In this document: in pieces, positions 1 through 10,300 of the stretch | Layout: each line of letters begins with the position of its first letter | How positions within the stretch are numbered: the first letter of the stretch is position 1 | From: Kitasatospora mediocidica KCTC 9733 | GTDB lineage: Bacteria; Actinomycetota; Actinomycetes; Streptomycetales; Streptomycetaceae | Direction: 5' to 3' | Length of the DNA stretch: 64,000 nt | Assembly: GCF_000744225.1 (NCBI RefSeq) | Contig: NZ_JQLN01000004.1 | Coordinates: 434,001 to 498,000 of the forward strand | The notes under the pieces: model-generated | What the model saw: only the letters and a program-made list of their open reading frames with translations | Databases searched by the model: none | What the model was told of the DNA's origin: nothing | Program-made: the position numbers and the translations under genes

Positions 1-19
1 GTCCAGTTACCATCGACCT

Positions 20-505
20 ATGCAGACCACAGCCCCCGCGATCGCGACCACCGACCTGATGTTTCTGCTCTCCTGGACCAGCCACTCGCTGCAGACGGAG
101 CTGACCGCCGCGCTGGAGGAGGTCGGGATCAGCCCGCGCGCCCACTGCGTCCTCTACAAGGCGCTGGAGGGCGATCTGACGCAGACGCAGATCGCCGAGG
201 CGTGCGGCCTGGACAAGACCACCATGGTGGTCGTCGTGGACAAGCTGGAGCAGGACGGACTGGCCGAGCGGCAGCCCTCCACCACGGACCGCCGGGTCAA
301 GACCCTGGTGGTCACCGAGAAGGGCCGGCAGATCGTCGCCCGCTCGCAGGAGATCATCGGCGGTGTCCACGAGGACGTGCTGGGCTCCCTCTCGCCCCAG
401 GTCAGGGCTGGTTTCGTCGAGGGCCTCACCCGGCTCGTCGAAGGGCGGCTGTCCGCGTTCATCCAGTGCGAACAGCCGCCTCGGCGCCGGTCGGGCCGGG
501 TCTGA
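20..505 (+). CDS. MarR-family winged-helix transcriptional regulator
   Basis: The 161-residue product has the MarR layout: an N-terminal dimerisation helix, a helix-turn-helix at about residues 52-75 (TQTQIAEACGLDKTTMVVVV) and a wing containing the TTDRRVKTLVVT motif at about 93-104. Family members are usually dimeric repressors that release DNA on binding small, often phenolic, ligands. The gene runs convergently into the P450 gene, with only 18 bases between the two stop codons. Because it sits beside a run of biosynthetic genes it may regulate the polyketide operon or export of its product; that is inference. Only 19 bases precede the ATG in this window, so its promoter and any operator lie outside. 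No strong ribosome binding site is visible before the ATG. Confidence 0.9.
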   Translation: MQTTAPAIATTDLMFLLSWTSHSLQTELTAALEEVGISPRAHCVLYKALEGDLTQTQIAEACGLDKTTMVVVVDKLEQDGLAERQPSTTDRRVKTLVVTEKGRQIVARSQEIIGGVHEDVLGSLSPQVRAGFVEGLTRLVEGRLSAFIQCEQPPRRRSGRV

Positions 506-523
506 GCGACCCGGCCCGACGGG

Positions 524-1744
524 CTACTCGCCCTCGGCGCCGCCCCAGACGACCGGGAGCCGGTGCACGCCGTAGAAGGCCATGTTGTCGCGCATCGGAA
601 TCTCCTCGGTCGGCACCGCCAGGCGCAGGTCGGGGAAGCGCCGGAACAGCGCCGGGTAGCCGACCCGCATCTGTATCCGGGCGAGCTCGGCACCCAGGCA
701 CTGGTGCATGCCGTGACCCAGTGCGAGGTGGCCGCGCGCGGCCTCCCGGGTGATGTCCAGCGTGTCCGGGTTCTCGAACCGCTCAGGGTCCCGGTTGGCG
801 GCGGGCAGCGAGAGCGTCACCGTCTCGCCCTCCTTGATCAGCTGGCCGCCGAGCTCGATGTCCTCCAGCGCGGTCCGGGTCGGGCCGATGTGCACGATCG
901 TCAGGAACCGCAGCAGCTCGTCCACCGCGTTGTCGATGAGCTCCGGCTTGCCGAGCAGCGCGGCCAGCTGGTCGGGGCTGTCCAGCAGGGCGTACGTGCC
1001 CAGCGAGAGCATGTTCCCGGTCAGCCCGTGGCCGGCGAAGAGCAGCGAGAGGCCGATCGTGGTCAGCTCCTCATCGGTCAACTCGCCATCGGTGACCAGG
1101 CTGCCGAGCAGGTCGTCGGTCGGCTCGGTCCGCTTGGCCTGCACCAGCTGCAGGACGAACTCGCGGAAGCCCGCGAGGGCCTCCATGGTCTGCTCCGGCG
1201 TCGAGTCCATGCTGACCATCACCAGCGAACGGGCCTGGAACTGCTCGCGGTCGGCGTACGGCACCCCGAGCAGCTCGCAGATCACCAGCGAGGGCACCGC
1301 GAGGCCGAACGCCTGGACCAGGTCGACCGGCGGGCCCGCCTGCTCCATCGCGTCCAGGTGGTCCTCGACGATCCGCTCGATCCGCGGCGTCAGCTCCTTG
1401 AGCCGACGGGCCGTGAACTGGCCGGTGAGCAACCGTCGGTAGCGGGTGTGTTCGGGCGCGTCCATCTCCGGGAAGGAGCCCGGCTCGGCCGGCTTCATCT
1501 CCTCGGCCATCATCGGGTGCGGGATCGGAAAGTGCTGCAGCTCGCGCCGCGAGCTGAACCGCGGGTCGGCCAGCACCGCACGGGCTGCGGCGTAACCGGT
1601 CACCAGCCAGCCGAAGTGGCCGTCGGGGTAGCTGAACCGGGTCACCGGGTGCTGCTCGCGCAGCTCGCGCAGCTCGTCCGCCGGATCGAAGCGGGACCCG
1701 CGGGACAGCGGCAACGCGTCCACGGTGCGCAGGGATTGGGTCAT
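524..1744 (-). CDS. Cytochrome P450 with atypical I-helix
   Basis: A 406-residue soluble bacterial P450 (CYP105/107-like length). The heme-thiolate loop GHGMHQCLG places the cysteine ligand at about residue 349, and the K-helix ExxR motif is in DELLR. The start is the ATG preceded by GAGGAAG; an upstream in-frame ATG at 1831 has no comparable site. Two departures are visible. The usual Phe of the heme loop is Leu (LALGHG), and the I-helix reads AGHGLT (residues 237-242) where AGHETT is usual, so the acid-alcohol pair that helps split O2 is Gly-Leu. The gene is the last of the leftward polyketide run and follows the flavin monooxygenase after 117 bases. A tailoring oxidation of the polyketide is likely; substrate and position cannot be read from sequence. 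Confidence 0.93.
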   Translation of the reverse strand: MTQSLRTVDALPLSRGSRFDPADELRELREQHPVTRFSYPDGHFGWLVTGYAAARAVLADPRFSSRRELQHFPIPHPMMAEEMKPAEPGSFPEMDAPEHTRYRRLLTGQFTARRLKELTPRIERIVEDHLDAMEQAGPPVDLVQAFGLAVPSLVICELLGVPYADREQFQARSLVMVSMDSTPEQTMEALAGFREFVLQLVQAKRTEPTDDLLGSLVTDGELTDEELTTIGLSLLFAGHGLTGNMLSLGTYALLDSPDQLAALLGKPELIDNAVDELLRFLTIVHIGPTRTALEDIELGGQLIKEGETVTLSLPAANRDPERFENPDTLDITREAARGHLALGHGMHQCLGAELARIQMRVGYPALFRRFPDLRLAVPTEEIPMRDNMAFYGVHRLPVVWGGAEGE

Positions 1745-1861
1745 GGCGTCTTCCTCCTCAGGGCGGTGCCCGCCGGCGGGCGAAGCGGCGGCGAGCACGA
1801 CCGTATGTGCCGGAATCCCGGCATCAGTCATCGCTGGGTAACTGTCGGCTGCGGCCGGTAA

Positions 1862-3475
1862 TCAGAGGGCCATTGCGGCGGCCGCGCCCAGCCGCTCGCG
1901 CAGCGTGGCCAGCAGCTCGGCCAGGCCCTGGCGGTCGGCCGCAGCGCCGTAGACGTAGTAGTCGGGGCGCACCAGCAGAGCCGTCGCACCGGCATCGGCG
2001 AGGTAGCCCAGCAGGGTGCCGTCCAGGTCCTCGACCAGGTGTGGCGCGGCCGGGGCGGGCATGCCGCCGGCCGGCCGGAGCTGGACCAGGTGGGTACCCA
2101 GGCGCTCCAGGAAGGCCAACTCGGCGGCGTCCAGCAGAGCGTGCGGGTCCTCGGTGGTCAGCAGCACGAAGCCGGTGCCCACCACGTCGTCGAAGAGTCC
2201 GCTGCGGCCGGCCCGCGCGACCCGGGCCTGCGGGGTCAGGGCGCCGGCGGGCCGGACCGGCCGCTGGTTGGCTCCGACGTGCAGCAGACCGCGGCTGAGC
2301 GGCTGCAGCGGGGAGCGCCTGCTCACCGTGCCGGTGGCCTTGGCCCGCTCGGCGGTGGCGCGCATCACCTGGTCGCGCTCGGCGGCGGCCACCGCGTCCG
2401 TCTGGCAGATGATCTTCCCGAGGTTGACCGACATGGTGAGCGCATGCTTCACATGGGTCCGGCGCTCCTCCGTGTAGCTGTCCAGCAGGCCCTCCTGCGC
2501 GGTGCCGCGCAGCACCGCGTCGAGCCGCCAGGCCAGGGCCTTCGCGTCCCGGAAACCGGAGGACATGCCCTGGCCGGCGAACGGCGGCATCACATGGGCG
2601 GCGTCGCCGGCCAGCAGCAGTCGGCCCGAGCGCCACTGGTCCGCCAGGCTCGCCTGGAAGGTGTAGACGTGGTGCCGCTCCAGGCGGGCATTCTGCTGGT
2701 CGACGCCGAACAGGCCGAGCAGCCGCCAGGCGGTCTCCGGCGTGTTGAGCCCGGCCACCGTCTCGTCGCCGACCCGCATGAACTCCCAGCGCCGGTGGCC
2801 GGGGCCGGCCGACACCTCGGTGCGCGGCCGGGCCGGGTCGCAGATCTGAAGGTTGTTCGGCTTGAACTCGCGCTCCTCGTCCAGTACCACGTCGCAGATC
2901 AGCCAGTCGTGCGAGAAGCCCAGGTCGGTGACGGTTCCGGGGACGTGCTCGCGCACGAAGCTGTTCGCCCCGTCGCAGCCCACCACCCAGCGCGCCGTCA
3001 GCAGGTGTTCGGCGCCTGCGGCGTCCACCGCGGTCAGCTCGACGAAGTCCTGGTGCTCCGCCAGCCGCACCGCCCGCATCCCGCGCAGGACGGTCAGTTC
3101 GGCGAACTCGGTGCCGCGCGCCTGGAGCGCGGCCTCCAGCGCCGGCTGGTACATCGAGGTGGACTCCGGCCATCCGCACCACAGGTCGGCCGCACCGTCG
3201 ATGTGCAGCAGCACCTGACCCTCGGCGTTCTTCCACAGGTACTCGCCGGACGGCTCGCCGATCTCGCCGATCAGACCGCCGACGCCGACCGCGGACAGTG
3301 TCCGCGCGCCCTCGCCGTCGAAGGCCACCGCACGCGGCATCGGGTACGGCTCGGGCCACCGCTCCACCACGGTCACCCGCCAGCCGTTCTGGACCAGCAG
3401 CAGGGCGAGCAGCTGCCCCACCGGTCCGTAGCCGACGATCAGGACGTCGCTCTGCTCCCCGGCGGCGCCGGCCAT
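1862..3475 (-). CDS. Class A FAD-dependent aromatic monooxygenase
   Basis: The 537-residue product is a PHBH-fold single-component flavoprotein hydroxylase of the MhpA/PheA class. Visible signatures are the N-terminal FAD-binding GYGPVG, the GCDGANS (DG) motif near residue 160 and the LLAGDAAHVMPPFAGQG (GD) motif near residue 285, followed by a thioredoxin-like C-terminal domain ending near residue 537. The ATG overlaps the NAT stop by one base (TGATG), so the two are translationally coupled; a longer open frame reaching upstream is an artefact. In ansamycin clusters an enzyme of this class (Rif-Orf19, GdmM) lies near the NAT-type amide synthase and oxidises the aminohydroxybenzoate-derived ring. 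The same role fits here, but hydroxylation of another aryl intermediate is equally compatible with the sequence. Confidence 0.92.
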   Translation of the reverse strand: MAGAAGEQSDVLIVGYGPVGQLLALLLVQNGWRVTVVERWPEPYPMPRAVAFDGEGARTLSAVGVGGLIGEIGEPSGEYLWKNAEGQVLLHIDGAADLWCGWPESTSMYQPALEAALQARGTEFAELTVLRGMRAVRLAEHQDFVELTAVDAAGAEHLLTARWVVGCDGANSFVREHVPGTVTDLGFSHDWLICDVVLDEEREFKPNNLQICDPARPRTEVSAGPGHRRWEFMRVGDETVAGLNTPETAWRLLGLFGVDQQNARLERHHVYTFQASLADQWRSGRLLLAGDAAHVMPPFAGQGMSSGFRDAKALAWRLDAVLRGTAQEGLLDSYTEERRTHVKHALTMSVNLGKIICQTDAVAAAERDQVMRATAERAKATGTVSRRSPLQPLSRGLLHVGANQRPVRPAGALTPQARVARAGRSGLFDDVVGTGFVLLTTEDPHALLDAAELAFLERLGTHLVQLRPAGGMPAPAAPHLVEDLDGTLLGYLADAGATALLVRPDYYVYGAAADRQGLAELLATLRERLGAAAAMAL

Positions 3476-4263
3476 CAGCCCTGCCCGTTCAGCACGAGGT
3501 CGACAACTTCCTTGAACCGCTGCGGGTTCGCCAGCACCTTGACCTCTTCCTTGCCGTCCTCGACCCGCACATAGCGCTTGCCGATCAGCACCATCTGGCC
3601 GGTCTCGAAGGCCCGGCTGTGGATCCGGGTGCCGAGCAGGACCTCCTCCAGCGGGAACGCCGCCAGGGCCTCGACCAGACCGGACCAGTCGGCCAGCTCG
3701 CGGTACTCGAGCCTGAACTTGTACAGCGGGCTCCAGTCGGTGCCCTGCGGCCGACGCTGCACCAGCCGGTAGCCGTCCTGCTGGTCGACGATCCGGTAGT
3801 CCACGCCGTACTGGGTCTGCTCCTCGTCGGTGACCCGCAGCGGCTCCAGGAAGGACGGGCCGGCCAGACCGACGTCCACCAGGTACGTCTCGCCGTCGAT
3901 CAACACGCAGTTGAAGATGTGCTCCAGGTCGGGACCGAAGTTGCCGTTCACCTGCAGTACGGAGGCGGCCAGGATCCGCACCTCGTAGCCGAGTTCGGTG
4001 AGAAGTCGGCGCATCAGACCGTTCAGCTCGTAGCAGACGCCCCCACGGCCGCCCTCGACCACGGCCGCGAAGACCGCGTCCTCGTCGATCGCCACGTCGT
4101 CCAGGACCTCGACGCCGCGATCGGCGTCGGCGTTCAGGGTGTTGTCGAACGGGATCGCGATCAGGTGCCGCTTCTGGATCTCCCGCAGGTTCGCCACGGA
4201 GAGCTCCCTGGTGCCCTGGTAGCCGATCCTCGCCAGGTACTTGTCGGTGCTGAACACAGTCAT
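3475..4263 (-). CDS. Arylamine N-acetyltransferase-family amide synthase (RifF-like)
   Basis: The 262-residue product has the usual NAT length and its full catalytic triad: Cys77 in RGGVCYELN, His115 in LEHIFNCV and Asp130 in YLVDVG. NAT homologues inside modular PKS clusters (RifF, GdmF) take the finished chain from the last ACP and form an amide with the aryl amine of the starter unit, replacing a thioesterase. That role fits well: the gene directly follows the last PKS gene, whose protein ends in an ACP with no thioesterase. The ATG overlaps the PKS stop (GTGATG) and sits 6 bases after AAGGAG; the GTG three bases upstream is the alternative start. Whether it makes a lactam, an ester or a linear amide depends on a starter acid that cannot be read here. 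Confidence 0.92.
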   Translation of the reverse strand: MTVFSTDKYLARIGYQGTRELSVANLREIQKRHLIAIPFDNTLNADADRGVEVLDDVAIDEDAVFAAVVEGGRGGVCYELNGLMRRLLTELGYEVRILAASVLQVNGNFGPDLEHIFNCVLIDGETYLVDVGLAGPSFLEPLRVTDEEQTQYGVDYRIVDQQDGYRLVQRRPQGTDWSPLYKFRLEYRELADWSGLVEALAAFPLEEVLLGTRIHSRAFETGQMVLIGKRYVRVEDGKEEVKVLANPQRFKEVVDLVLNGQG

Positions 4264-7200
4264 CACTTCTCCTTGGAGGCGGCGAGCAGCTGCTCCCGCA
4301 GGTGGTCCGCGACATAGGCGGGGGTGGGCTGGTCGAACAGCAGCATCGGGCTGAGCTGCAGACCGGTCACGGCAACCAGGCGGTTGCGCAGCTCGACCGC
4401 GCTCAGCGAGTTGAAGCCGACCTCGAAGTACGGGCTGTCCTGGTCGAGTTCCTCTTCGAAGAACTCGTCCGGGGACTGCTCGGTGCGGGCCTGCTCCGAC
4501 TCGGTCAGGATCAGTTCGAGCAGCAGGTCCAGCTGCTCCGTCTCGGACAGCGGCAGCAGTCGCGCAGCGAGCGCCTGGCGGGCCCCGAGGCCCTGGTCAA
4601 GGGTTTCCACGTTCTCTTCCACGGTAGTTGTGGCCTCCAGCCAGTAAGAGCGCCGCTGGAAGGCGTACGTGGGCAGTTCGACCCGACGTCCGCCGACGAG
4701 CAGCGCCGACCAATCGACATTTGTGCCGCGTGTGTAGAGCTGGGCGAGCGCGGCCGGCACGGTGCGGTCCTCGGCGATGCCGGTGCGCAGCGCCGGAACG
4801 AAGGCGGTGTCACCGGCCTGCTCCCCCAGACAGGCCGGCCCCATGGCGCTCAGCACGCCGCCGGGGCCCAGCTCCAGGAACGTCGTGACTCCCTCGGCCG
4901 CGAGGGTGCGCACGCCGTCCGCGAAGCGGACCTCCTCGCGAACGTGCCGGACCCAGTGTTCGGGTGACGTCAGGTCCGCCTCGCCGGGGAGGTTGGAGAC
5001 CACCGGGATCCGCGGCTTCTCGTACACCAGGCCCGACGCGACCTCCCCGAACTCCTCCAACATCCCGTCCATCAACGAGGAATGAAAGGCATGACTGACC
5101 GTCAGGTGCTTGACCCGGCTGCCCTGTTCGGCCAGTCGCTGGGCCAACTCCTCGACCACCGAAGCGACCCCGGAGAGCACCACCGCGCGCGGCCCGTTCA
5201 CCGCCGCGATGTCCACGCCCTGCACCAGCAGCGGCCGGACCTCCTCCTCCGACGCCTGCACTGCCACCATCGCCCCGCCTGCGGGAAGTTGCTGCATCAG
5301 CCGGCCACGCGCGGCCACCAAGCGGGCGGCATCCGCCAACGACCAGACACCCGCCACATGCGCGGCCGCCAGCTCACCGATCGAGTGACCGGCCACAAAG
5401 TCCGGCCGCACGCCCCAGGAGTCGAGCAGCCGGAACAGCGCCACCTCCACCGCGAACAACGCCGGCTGGGCGAACTCGGTGCGATCCAGCAGCTCCTTGT
5501 CCGCCAGCACCTCCGCCAACGGGCGCGACAGATACGGGTCGAGCTCCGCACACACCGCGTCGAACGCGGCGGCGAACACCGGGTACTCCCCGTACAGTTC
5601 CTCACCCATGCCGACCCGCTGGGACCCCTGACCGGTGAACAGCATCGCCAGCCGCCCCCGGCTTCGACTGCCCTCCAGCACCACCGGGCTGGTCTCTCCG
5701 GCCGCCAACCGCCGCAGGCCGCCGAGCAGTTCGGGCATGTCGGCGGCGATCACCGCGGCCCGGCGGTCGAACGCGCTGCGCGTCCGCGCGAGCGAGTAGG
5801 CGAGATCCAGCGGCGCGGTGGTGTCCTCGACGTCCAGGAAGGAGGCCAGCCGGCCCGCTTGGGCGCGCAGCGCCTGCGGCGACTTCGCCGACAGTACGAA
5901 CGGCAGCACCCCGGTCGTCTCCTCCCGGGCAGCAGGCTCCGCGACCGCCGGTGCCTCCTCCAGGATCACGTGCGCGTTGGTGCCGCTGATCCCGAAGGAG
6001 GAGACCCCAGTCCGCCGGCGCCGGCCGGGCCGGGCCGGCCAGGCCCGCGACTGCGTCAACAGCTCCACCGCGCCCGCCGACCAGTCCACCTTCGGCGACG
6101 GCTCGTCCACATGCAGTGTCCGCGGCAACACTTCGTGTTGGAGTGCCATCACCATCTTGATCACACCCGCCACACCAGCCGCCGCCTGGGCATGGCCGAT
6201 GTTCGACTTCAACGAGCCGAGCCACAACGGCTCATCCCCGGCACGGTCCTGGCCATAGGTCGCCAGCAGCGCCTGTGCCTCGATCGGATCGCCCAGCGTC
6301 GTACCGGTGCCGTGCGCCTCCACCGCGTCCACATCCGCCGCCGACAGACCGGCAGAGGCCAACGCCGCCCGGATCACCCGCTCCTGGGAGGGACCGTTCG
6401 GAGCCGTCAGACCATTCGACGCACCGTCCTGGTTCACCGCCGAACCACGCACCACCGCCAACACCGGATGCCCCAACCGCTGAGCGTCCGAAAGCCGCTC
6501 CAGGAGCAGCAGGCCCACGCCCTCGGCCCAGTTGGTGCCGTCGGCAGCACCCGCGAAGGCCTTGATCCGGCCGTCCGCGGCCAGCGCCCGCTGCTGCGAG
6601 AAGTCGACGAACGCCCCCGGGGTGGCCATCACGGTCACCCCGCCGGCGAGCGCCATGGAGCATTCGCCGTTGCGCAGTGCCTGAGCGGCCAGGTGCAGCG
6701 CCACCAGCGAGGAGGAGCAGGCCGTGTCCAGCGTCACCGAAGGGCCGCTCAGGTCGAACAGATAGGAGAGCCGGCCGGACAGGACACTGCCCGACTTCCC
6801 CAGGCCGAGGAAGGAGCCGACCCCCTCGGGCAGTTGCTCGATGCCGTGCGCGTAGTCGTGGTACATCAGCCCGGCGAAGACCCCGGTGTCGCTGCCGCGG
6901 ACCGCGTGCGGATCCAGGCCGGCCCGCTCGAAGGCCTCCCAGGCGGTCTCCAGCAGCAGCCGCTGCTGCGGGTCGGTGCCGAGCGCCTCACGCTCCGAGA
7001 GGCCGAAGAAGCCGGCATCGAACTCCCCTGCGTCGTGCAGGAATCCGGCCTCGGTCAGATAGGTCCGGCCCGGCTGCGCCGGACTCGGGTCGTACAGGCT
7101 CTCCAGATCCCAGCCGCGACTGCGCGGGAAGCCGGTGACCCCGTCGACGCCCTCGGCCACCAGGTGCCAGAGCTCCTCGGGCGAGGAGATCCCACCCGGC

Positions 7201-7337
7201 AGCCGGCAGGCCATCGACACAATGGCAATGGGCTCGCTCGCCCTGTTGCTGAGCCGGTCGTTCGCCCGCCGCAGCCGCTCGTTCTCCAACAGCGAGGCGC
7301 GCAGTGCCTCGACGACCTTGTCCTGCTGCGTAGTCAT
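4263..7337 (-). CDS. Type I PKS, module 4 (KS-AT-ACP)
   Basis: A single-module PKS of 1,024 residues. An N-terminal coiled-coil docking helix (about 1-33) precedes KS (about 36-460; DTACSSS, EAHGTG and KSNIGH all intact), AT (about 560-755; GHSIGE and the malonyl-type HAFH) and ACP (about 950-1015; GFNSLS with the phosphopantetheine Ser). There is no KR, DH or thioesterase. It should add one malonyl unit and leave the 3-keto group untouched, giving a beta-ketoacyl chain for the NAT encoded by the next, overlapping gene. The ATG at 7337 was chosen because it is followed immediately by the docking sequence [12 protein letters not shown]; the frame extends 30 codons further upstream over the end of the previous PKS gene. 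The spacing to that gene is 25 bases. Confidence 0.95.
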   Translation of the reverse strand: MTTQQDKVVEALRASLLENERLRRANDRLSNRASEPIAIVSMACRLPGGISSPEELWHLVAEGVDGVTGFPRSRGWDLESLYDPSPAQPGRTYLTEAGFLHDAGEFDAGFFGLSEREALGTDPQQRLLLETAWEAFERAGLDPHAVRGSDTGVFAGLMYHDYAHGIEQLPEGVGSFLGLGKSGSVLSGRLSYLFDLSGPSVTLDTACSSSLVALHLAAQALRNGECSMALAGGVTVMATPGAFVDFSQQRALAADGRIKAFAGAADGTNWAEGVGLLLLERLSDAQRLGHPVLAVVRGSAVNQDGASNGLTAPNGPSQERVIRAALASAGLSAADVDAVEAHGTGTTLGDPIEAQALLATYGQDRAGDEPLWLGSLKSNIGHAQAAAGVAGVIKMVMALQHEVLPRTLHVDEPSPKVDWSAGAVELLTQSRAWPARPGRRRRTGVSSFGISGTNAHVILEEAPAVAEPAAREETTGVLPFVLSAKSPQALRAQAGRLASFLDVEDTTAPLDLAYSLARTRSAFDRRAAVIAADMPELLGGLRRLAAGETSPVVLEGSRSRGRLAMLFTGQGSQRVGMGEELYGEYPVFAAAFDAVCAELDPYLSRPLAEVLADKELLDRTEFAQPALFAVEVALFRLLDSWGVRPDFVAGHSIGELAAAHVAGVWSLADAARLVAARGRLMQQLPAGGAMVAVQASEEEVRPLLVQGVDIAAVNGPRAVVLSGVASVVEELAQRLAEQGSRVKHLTVSHAFHSSLMDGMLEEFGEVASGLVYEKPRIPVVSNLPGEADLTSPEHWVRHVREEVRFADGVRTLAAEGVTTFLELGPGGVLSAMGPACLGEQAGDTAFVPALRTGIAEDRTVPAALAQLYTRGTNVDWSALLVGGRRVELPTYAFQRRSYWLEATTTVEENVETLDQGLGARQALAARLLPLSETEQLDLLLELILTESEQARTEQSPDEFFEEELDQDSPYFEVGFNSLSAVELRNRLVAVTGLQLSPMLLFDQPTPAYVADHLREQLLAASKEK

Positions 7338-7362
7338 GCCTGTCCTCTCGATCCCCATCGGC

Positions 7363-10300
7363 TCAGTTGCCGGTGCCGGCGCTGTCGAAGGCCCGTGCCA
7401 CCAGGCCCTCCAGGTCCATGGCGACAATCAGGTCCGTCTCGTCCGTATCGTCCGTGGCGAGCTCATCGATCGGCCCGGCGACCGCCTCCATCTCGGCCGC
7501 GAGGGCCAACAGTGCTTCCAGAACTCCCAGTTCACCGAGCCGCTGGAGTGGAGCGGTGGCCAGGGCCCGGCGCAGTCCGCGCTCGTGCTCCGCGCTCAGC
7601 CGGTCGGCCGAGACGGCCTGCGGGAACAGCTCGCTCAGCAGACGCCCGGCGAGGGCCTGCGGGGTCGGGTGGTCGAAGACCAGGGTGGCCGGCAGCCGGA
7701 CTCCGGTGAGCGCAGCCAGCCGGTTGCGCAGCTCGACGCCGGTGAGCGAGTCGAAGCCGAGGTCCTTGAACGCCTGGTCCGGTTCCACGCCGGCCGCACC
7801 GGCCAGCCCCAGCGCGGTGGCAGCCTGCTCGCTCACCAGGTCGACCAGCAACCGGGTCCGCTCCGCCACCGGGAGGGCGAGCAGTCGGGTGCTCAGCGAC
7901 TCGCCGCTCGGGGTGCCGGGCCGGGCCACTCGCCGTACCTGGCCGACCAGCCCGCGCAGCAGCGGGGCGACGGCGGCCTGACCGGCCTGGCGTCGCAGTT
8001 CGGCCAGGTCCAGCTTGGCCGGGACCAGCGCGGGATCGGCCGAGGCCAGGGCCGCGTCGAAGAGCGCCATACCCTCGGGCGCGTCCAGTGCGAGCATCCC
8101 GCTGCGGGCCACCCGTTCACGGTCGGCCTCGGCCAGGCTGTCCGTCATCTCGCTGTCCGTGCCCCACAGGCCCCAGGCCAACGAGGTCGCCGGCAGCCCC
8201 AGACCCCTCCGGTGCTCGGCCAGACCGTCCAGGAATGCGTTCGCCGCAGCGTAGTTGCCCTGCCCAGGCGTGCCGACCGTACCCGCGATCGACGAGTAGA
8301 GCACAAACGCCGCCAGGCCGTGGTCACGCGTCAACTCGTGCAGATTCCACGCCGCATCCACCTTCGGCCGAAACACCCCCGCCAACCGCTCCCCGTCCAA
8401 CGACGCGATCACCCCGTCGTCCAGCACACCCGCCGTATGCACCACCGCAGTCAACGGATGCTCAACCGACACCCCCGCCAACAACCCCGCCAACGCCTCA
8501 CGATCCCCCGCATCACACGCCACCACCGACGCCCGCGCACCCAACCCCGCAAGCTCCGCCACCAACTCCGACGCCCCCGCCGCACCCGGACCACGCCGAC
8601 TCGCCAACACCAACTCCCGCACCCCATACCGCTCCACCAGATGCCGAGCCACCAACCCACCCAACATCCCCGTACCACCAGTCACCAACACCGTCCCCAC
8701 CGGATCCAACCCAGCCAAGCCATCACCAACCCCAACCCCAACCCCAGCCCGCACCAGACGAGGCACCGACCACACACCCGAACGCAACGCCAACTGCGGC
8801 TCACCGAAACCAACCGCCGTTCGCAGCTGCTGAGCCGACGGTTCGTCGTCCTCGCCGAGGTCGATCAGCACGAACGCGTCCGGGTTCTCGGACTGGGCCG
8901 AACGCACAAGGCCCCAGACAGCGGCAGAGGCCGGATCGGCCCCCGCGCCCGTCGCGCAGCGGGTGAGCAGCACCAGCCGTGCGGTGCCGTCCAGTTCGGC
9001 AGCGGTCGACCACTCCTGGAGCAGCTCCAGGGCCCGGGTGGTGCGGTGGAAGGCGAGCTCCGCCGGGGACCCGTCGCCGACCTCGGTGAGGTCCGCGATC
9101 ACCACGTCCGGCGCTGCGCCGCCCCCACGCACCGCCTCGGCCACGGCCGCGATGTCGGGGTGGTCGATGCCGAGCACCACCGAGGAGAGAGCGGCTGTGC
9201 TGTCGGGCAGGGCGAGCGCGGTCCACTCGACGCGGAACAGCGAGTCGCGCAGTGGCGAGCGGTTCGCGCTGAGCGCGTCGTCGGGCAGCGTGCGCAGCAC
9301 CATCGAACCCACCGTGGCCACCGGGGCCCCGCTGCCGTCGGCGATCTGCAGCGACAGTGTGTCGGGGCCGGCCGCCACCGCGCACACCCGCAGGGCATCG
9401 GCACCCACCGCGTGCAGCGCCAGATCACCGAAGGAGAAGGGGAGTTTCACGCCCTCACCGGCGACCAGCAGGCTGGTCGACTGGAGGGCGGCGTCGAGGA
9501 GGGCGGGGTGCAGACCGAACAGCTCGGGCTGCTGACCGTCCGGCAGAGCAACCTCCGCAAAGACCTCCCCGCCACGCCTCCACGCAGCACGCACGCCCTG
9601 GAACACCGGCCCGTACTCCAGACCAGCCAACGCACGACGGTCATAGAAGTCGGACAGGTCGACCTCCTGCGCGCCCTCGGGCGGCCAGACGCTCAGGTCG
9701 AAGCCGGCCGGCTGCGCCCGCTCCACCAGGAAGCCGCTCACATGCCGCGTCCACGGCGAACCCGCCTCGGCACCCTGGGCCAGCGAATGGACGGACACCG
9801 GACGACGACCGGAGTCGTCCGCACCGCCGACCACCACCTGCACCCGCACACCACCACGCTCCGCCAGCACCAACGGCGCCTCGATCACCAACTCCTCGAC
9901 CACACCCGCACCGGCCTCATCACCCGCACGCACCACCAACTCCACCAACGCCGCACCCGGCACCACCACCGTGCCCGCCACCACGTGATCCGCCAACCAC
10001 GGCTGCGCGTCCAACGACCACACACCCGCACCCAGCACACCACCCGACTCCGGCAGCAACGTCAACGCACCCAGCAACGGATGATCCACACCCATCAGAC
10101 CCAGCGAACCGGCATCACCCGAAACCGGCGACCCCGCCAACCAGAACCGCTCACGCTGGAACGCATAGGTGGGAAGCTCCACCCGACGACCACCCGCCAC
10201 CAACGACGACCAGTCCACCGCCACACCCCGCGCCCACACCTCACCCACCGCCGACAGCACCGCCACCCCCTCCGGACGGCCACGACGCAACGCCGCCACA

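Noticed and set aside
4263..4560. A thioesterase domain at the end of the last PKS
   Set aside because: The protein ends about ten residues after the ACP; no GxSxG-containing domain follows.
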